Assembly (NCBI RefSeq): GCF_003286085.1 | Contig: NW_020825288.1 | Span: 21,700,001 to 21,764,000, forward strand | Origin: Drosophila persimilis | Taxonomy: Eukaryota; Arthropoda; Insecta; Diptera; Drosophilidae | Reading direction: 5' to 3' | Length of the DNA stretch: 64,000 bases | Part shown: piece after piece, positions 60,242 through 64,000 of the stretch | Layout: every line of letters begins with the position of its first letter | Numbering within the stretch: position 1 is the first letter of the stretch | The notes under the pieces: generated by a model | Told to the model about the DNA's origin: nothing | The model's database searches: none | Seen by the model: the letters and a program-made list of their open reading frames with translations, nothing else | Program-made: the position numbers and the translations under genes

Positions 60242-60433
60242 TTGTTTGGATTTCGGTCGCTGGCAAACCTGTTAATCTATATAGCACTTGGTGTGGGCTT
60301 AGGGATGGACGACGACGACAACGAAGCCGACGACGACAAGTGTTTTATGCCAGAGCTCAGAAACGCCAAGCATTTCTTGACTGAAATCATCTCTTCAAAG
60401 AGTGAACAACCTACGTCAAAGGCTGGATACTAA
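60242..60433 (+). other. Unassigned short open frame in a GC-rich patch
   Basis: A frame of about 63 codons with a hydrophobic run (LANLLIYIALGVGLG), an acidic stretch (MDDDDNEADDDK) and a Ser/Lys-rich tail, ending TAA. It begins at TTG with an in-frame TAA just upstream, so any start must be the internal ATG (60305) or come by splicing. Base composition is richer in G+C than its surroundings. I do not recognise it; it may be a gene relic or chance. Confidence 0.25.
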
Positions 60434-61497
60434 AACAAAGGGATACGTTGAAAAAAATCAATAGAGACATTTAAAGAAACTACTTTCTTCATGGATTTCT
60501 AAGAATAATATATGTGGATTGATGGATTTAAATTGAAAGAAAGTATCAAGGAAAAAATATTAAAAAAATTATTTCATTCTATTCTATTTTTTTTCGACAT
60601 ATATTATAAGCATTCGGGTGAAATATGGAAAAATGTTTGCTGTTTCAAATATTCAATAGAGGCCATTAAAAAATCGAAATAAGCAACTAATTTTGTTGTT
60701 TGGTAAACTTAATGGAACCGTTATAAAAAAATTGTTTAAATATGTTGCATTTTTTAAATTAAAAAACATGTATAATATGAATATTAAAATTTGTTCACAT
60801 TTTCTAACTTCAACTTTGTTTTAAAATTATATAAAAAGAGTTTTGTATCACGCTTTAAACGGTTTCCTTAAAGTTCTAGTCAAATATTAAAGCACTTACT
60901 AACTGAGTCTGGGCAAACAATCCTAAAGATACATTGCACTTATGAGATACGAATAATAGACTGCCATCATCAAGACCTCAAAATTGTATGCATAAGCAAA
61001 TGAGCGCCTGTCGATGGGAATCTTATTGCCTTGAATGGGAATCTGCGTGATACACCAAGCAACAAAACACTGAAATACAAATGTCTTACTATAACTTCTA
61101 AATATTTAATGGAGCCCTACTTTTCCTGCCTTAGGGCTCCAAAAGAAATGGTAATTTTCCTTCAGTTAAAGGTATTTAATCAGCCAAAAAAACTGTTCCC
61201 ATCCATATAAAAGACATTAATCTTGAGACCTGCGGGCCAGTAGTGCTTGGCACACGTTACGCATTTCTGGGGCCGGCCTGTTGCCAAACGAATCTTCAGA
61301 GAGCACAGTAATCCCCAAATGTTTGCCGAGGGGAATAAAAACATATAATGCTTCCATCCCAAATCTGGAGGAGCGGAATGCAATTAAAGAAAGGCAAACA
61401 CACGATACGCAGATACAAATACAGATACAGTTACGAGAGCATCAGCATTTCAATCTAGTATCATTTTCACCTTGACAAAGGCATTGCCTTCGGCAGA

Positions 61498-61503
61498 TAT
61501 AAA
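61498..61503 (+). promoter_or_regulatory. TATA box of K21
   Basis: TATAAA in CAGATATAAAGG, 56 nt before the ATG at 61554. Confidence 0.6.
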
Positions 61504-61553
61504 GGCGGACGAGTGCGCTTCGGTGATCATTATTCACTCGGAGATTGGACAAA

Positions 61554-62877
61554 ATGGCTGGCGCACCAGAGTGGCTGACCCACGACTACCTAGAGCATGC
61601 TCTGCGCTCTTACTACAATGACGAAAGCCTGAAGATTGTCAAGCTGGAAATAAATCCCGCCTTGAGTGCTGGGGAAAACTATGGCGGTGTTTTGACCAGA
61701 GCACGCCTACGGTTTACGCTGTCCAAAAATCTAGAGGAAGAGCAACTACAGAACCTCATTGTGAAGACGGCCATCGATGACGATGAGCTGAGCAAGGAGC
61801 TGATGGCGCCCTATGATATCTTCAATCGTGAGATGAACATCTATGAGGACGTGCTGCCCAAGCTGAACGCTCTTCTCCAGGAGATCGGTGACTCTGAGCC
61901 CATCTTTCCCACCGCCATCTATGTGGATCGCGAGCGCACTGCGATCGTCTTCGAGGATCTCTCAGTGGCTGGGTATGTGATGGCTGATCGCGTGCGACTC
62001 CTGAATGTGGAGCACACGCATCTCATCCTGCGAAAGCTGGCCAAGATGCATGCCACCTCGGCGGTGCTGAATGAGCGTCAGTCCGGCTGCCTGGAGAGCT
62101 ACGATCGTGGATTCTTCAATCGCTATACGAACGCTTATAGCGGGTACTTTGTGGGTGGCCTACTGGCCGCCGCCCGATGGATGAGTCAGGTGCCAAAACT
62201 GGCGGATTATGGACAGAAACTCTTCGAGCTGGCACCTCACTACATGGAGATTGGCAAGAAGTGCTTTACCCCCACGCCGGGACATGTAAATGTCCTGGCA
62301 CATGGCGATGTGTGGACCAACAATGTCATGTTCAAATACGATCCCTCCACGGGTCGTCCCGTGGATGTCCTGCTCATCGATTTCCAGTACTCCTTCTGGG
62401 GATCGCCCTGCATCGATCTGCATCATCTTTTCAACACTTCGCTGAAGGAGCCACTGCGTCGAGATCAGCAGAGCGGTCTCTTCCAGTTCTATCATAGCAT
62501 CTTTACCGATACCCTGCAGAAGCTCCACTACCGTCAGAATCCCATACCCAGTCTTCTTGATTTCAAGCTGCAAACTGAACAAAAACGTTTCTTTGGTGAG
62601 TAGTCCCCTGGGGGATCTCCAGATCCTTAGAACTAGATCTCTACTAAGGGTATTTCTTTGTCTCCCCATAGCTTTGCACTCGACTGTGGTTGTCCAGCCG
62701 GTGATGATCAGCGAGGATGCCACAGATGCCTGCTTCAATGCCCTGATGAACGATGATGAGCGTGGCATTCGTTTCAAGAATCGCCTTTACCACAACCCAA
62801 AAGTACAGGAAAATTTGAAGGCTATGGTGCCATTCTTTGATAGGAAGGGACTGCTGGAAGTGGACCAGTGCCGCTAG
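61554..62877 (+). CDS. K21: EcKinase-like protein, group 5
   Basis: Exons are 61554-62595 and 62672-62877, giving 415 aa with one phase-1 intron of 76 nt. ATG 61554 (MAGAPEWLTHDYL) is used; the in-frame TTG at 61545 is not a start. Seen: NLIVKTA, IVFEDLSVAGY, MHATSAVLNER, AHGDVWTNNVMF, LIDFQYSFWGSPCIDLHH. Only the terminal intron of the cluster pattern remains, as in K20. Catalytic residues are intact. It is the right edge of the kinase array in this window. Confidence 0.88.
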
Positions 62878-64000
62878 GCGGCAATGATACGTGTTTGGTT
62901 AGGTTAATAATAGTTTTTAATATAATATATAATATAATATAATATATACATAAGAGTATTATTAAATATACATACAAATTTCGCAACCAAATCAAAGTCA
63001 ATGCAAAAATAGAGCAGCACTGAGCAACGCCAGAAGCATAGATTACGGTAAAGTCCCGTTTTTTCTAAGAACGAGATCAAAACAGAGCTCGAAAACGAAA
63101 TGTGTAAAGAGTTTCTTGACAGTGTCAAAAATGAGTAATCATTGTTTTTGTTGTTTTGTAAATTACCTATTTATAGTTTTGTTATTCTTTTTTCACTAAC
63201 TACTTTATAATTAATCCCTGAATGGTTAGGAAAAAAAAAATTTGATAAATTTGAACCAAAGGCCATTATTTTCTTATCCAAAGTCAAAAAATGTAATTTA
63301 ATTTCAGTGTGTAAAGATTTTCTTGACATACTGTACGTATATATAACCATTTGGAATGGTTAATAATGATTTGATCAAAGTTTTGTCACGCAAATCTCCG
63401 ATCCCATAAAATATACATACATATATTCTTGTTTTAAAGCTATCCTTGGTTTACCTTCATGAATACGCAGCTCAATATCTCAGCTCAAACACATATACAT
63501 ATCTATCATTATATTGTATGCACATAAGCCATGTGGAAATCCCTTGTTCGTATTAAAACTTTGTAGTTAGGTATAAAGAAGGAATAACATTGGATCATAT
63601 ATGTAGCTTTCATAAGGTCTCATCGGATCCAAAGGTTAAAATGTGGGCATTCGGTGGGTATTGCATTGAGTTTCAGTTTCTGACTGGAATCCGCAGGTAA
63701 CGAGCTTCAACTTGGTGCAGTCATTGCACGTTCTCGTCTCCATCTATCTATATAACTATTGGTGATCAGAACTAAAGAGCATCACCCAGCCTCACACATA
63801 AATTACTTAAAGATCACTTAAGATAACAGTATATCATCCATTGCCACTGCGTGACATTTTTCGACATTTCTTTATCAGATAAGACACCGCCCCAAGGCAC
63901 GAGACCCATCACTACGATCTACAGATATTCTCGTAATCGTGTATAGTATCTATAAATATATATAACAAGGGCTTTGCATAAGAAACATTAAGATGGATTT
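62878..64000. other. Right flank, no gene recognised
   Basis: AT-rich. A (TATAA)n-like run lies at about 62918-62947. No coding exon, RNA gene or known repeat was identified up to the window end. Confidence 0.5.

Larger units (their letters stand above)
59967..61553. other. Divergent K20-K21 intergenic region
   Basis: Holds the K20 TATA box (60021-60028, minus), a GC-richer patch with an unassigned short frame (60242-60433), about 700 bp of AT-rich DNA, and the K21 TATA box (61498-61503). No further gene recognised. Confidence 0.5.

Noticed and set aside
1-64000. CRISPR arrays, tRNA or rRNA genes, bacterial operons
   Set aside because: None seen; intron-rich genes and DINE-1-like repeats mark this as Drosophila nuclear DNA. 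A tRNA scan was not possible by eye with certainty.

Overview
The window is insect nuclear DNA, almost certainly Drosophila. The evidence is short GT-AG introns (about 50-70 nt), a C-terminal Hel89B (Mot1/BTAF1-type) gene, ZAD zinc-finger genes, DRE/Motif 6 promoter elements, dispersed DINE-1-like Helentron copies, and a large array of insect-specific EcKinase-like (CHK kinase-like) genes. An obscura-group species is my guess from the look of the repeats; I could not test it. All exon models below were built by hand from splice consensus, reading phase and paralogue comparison.

Layout. 1-3061 (+): the C-terminal half of the SNF2 ATPase Hel89B, entering from outside the window. 4014-8578 (-) and 9560-12756 (+): two head-to-head paralogous ZAD-C2H2 genes of 28 and 17 fingers. 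They are built from a repeated multi-finger module that always carries an acidic 'ELxLxxSDTE'-type motif. Their shared upstream region holds Motif 1, Motif 6, DRE and E-box elements and has been invaded by a DINE-1-like element. 12987-62877: an EcKinase-like cluster of 19 apparently intact genes and 2 pseudogenes, named K1-K21 here in map order. K1-K5, K7-K10, K13-K17 and K21 are on plus; K11, K18, K19 and K20 are on minus; psiK6 (plus) and psiK12 (minus) are broken.

The kinases fall into five groups by N-terminus, catalytic loop and intron pattern: (1) K1-K5, K7, K8; (2) K9, K10, K13-K16 ('NPNEHL..IPKWVN' type, N-terminally divergent in K16); (3) psiK6, K11, psiK12, K18, K19 ('FNADEL.APEWLN', loop HGDFHLRN); (4) K17; (5) K20, K21. 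Proteins are about 404-439 aa. Nearly all keep a beta-3 lysine, an EDL motif, the HGDxxxxN catalytic loop and a DFQ/DYQ metal-binding motif. Family knowledge makes them small-molecule kinases (ecdysteroid 22-kinase relatives, proposed to detoxify xenobiotics by phosphorylation); the substrate of each is unknown. Several promoters have a TATA box close to the ATG and clustered GATA sites, which fits (inference) gut/fat-body/tubule expression. K17 instead has DRE-like and E-box elements.

The most notable structures are: a tandem duplication (K2/K3) with identical predicted proteins but diverged distal promoters, DINE-1-like insertions in copy 1 only, and a relic of another kinase exon at the junction; two kinases with altered catalytic loops (K8 HCD, K17 LTD); a pseudogene with a deleted catalytic loop; and one intron present at four different positions within about 39 nt across paralogues. 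No RNA genes, CRISPR arrays or complete autonomous transposons were recognised.
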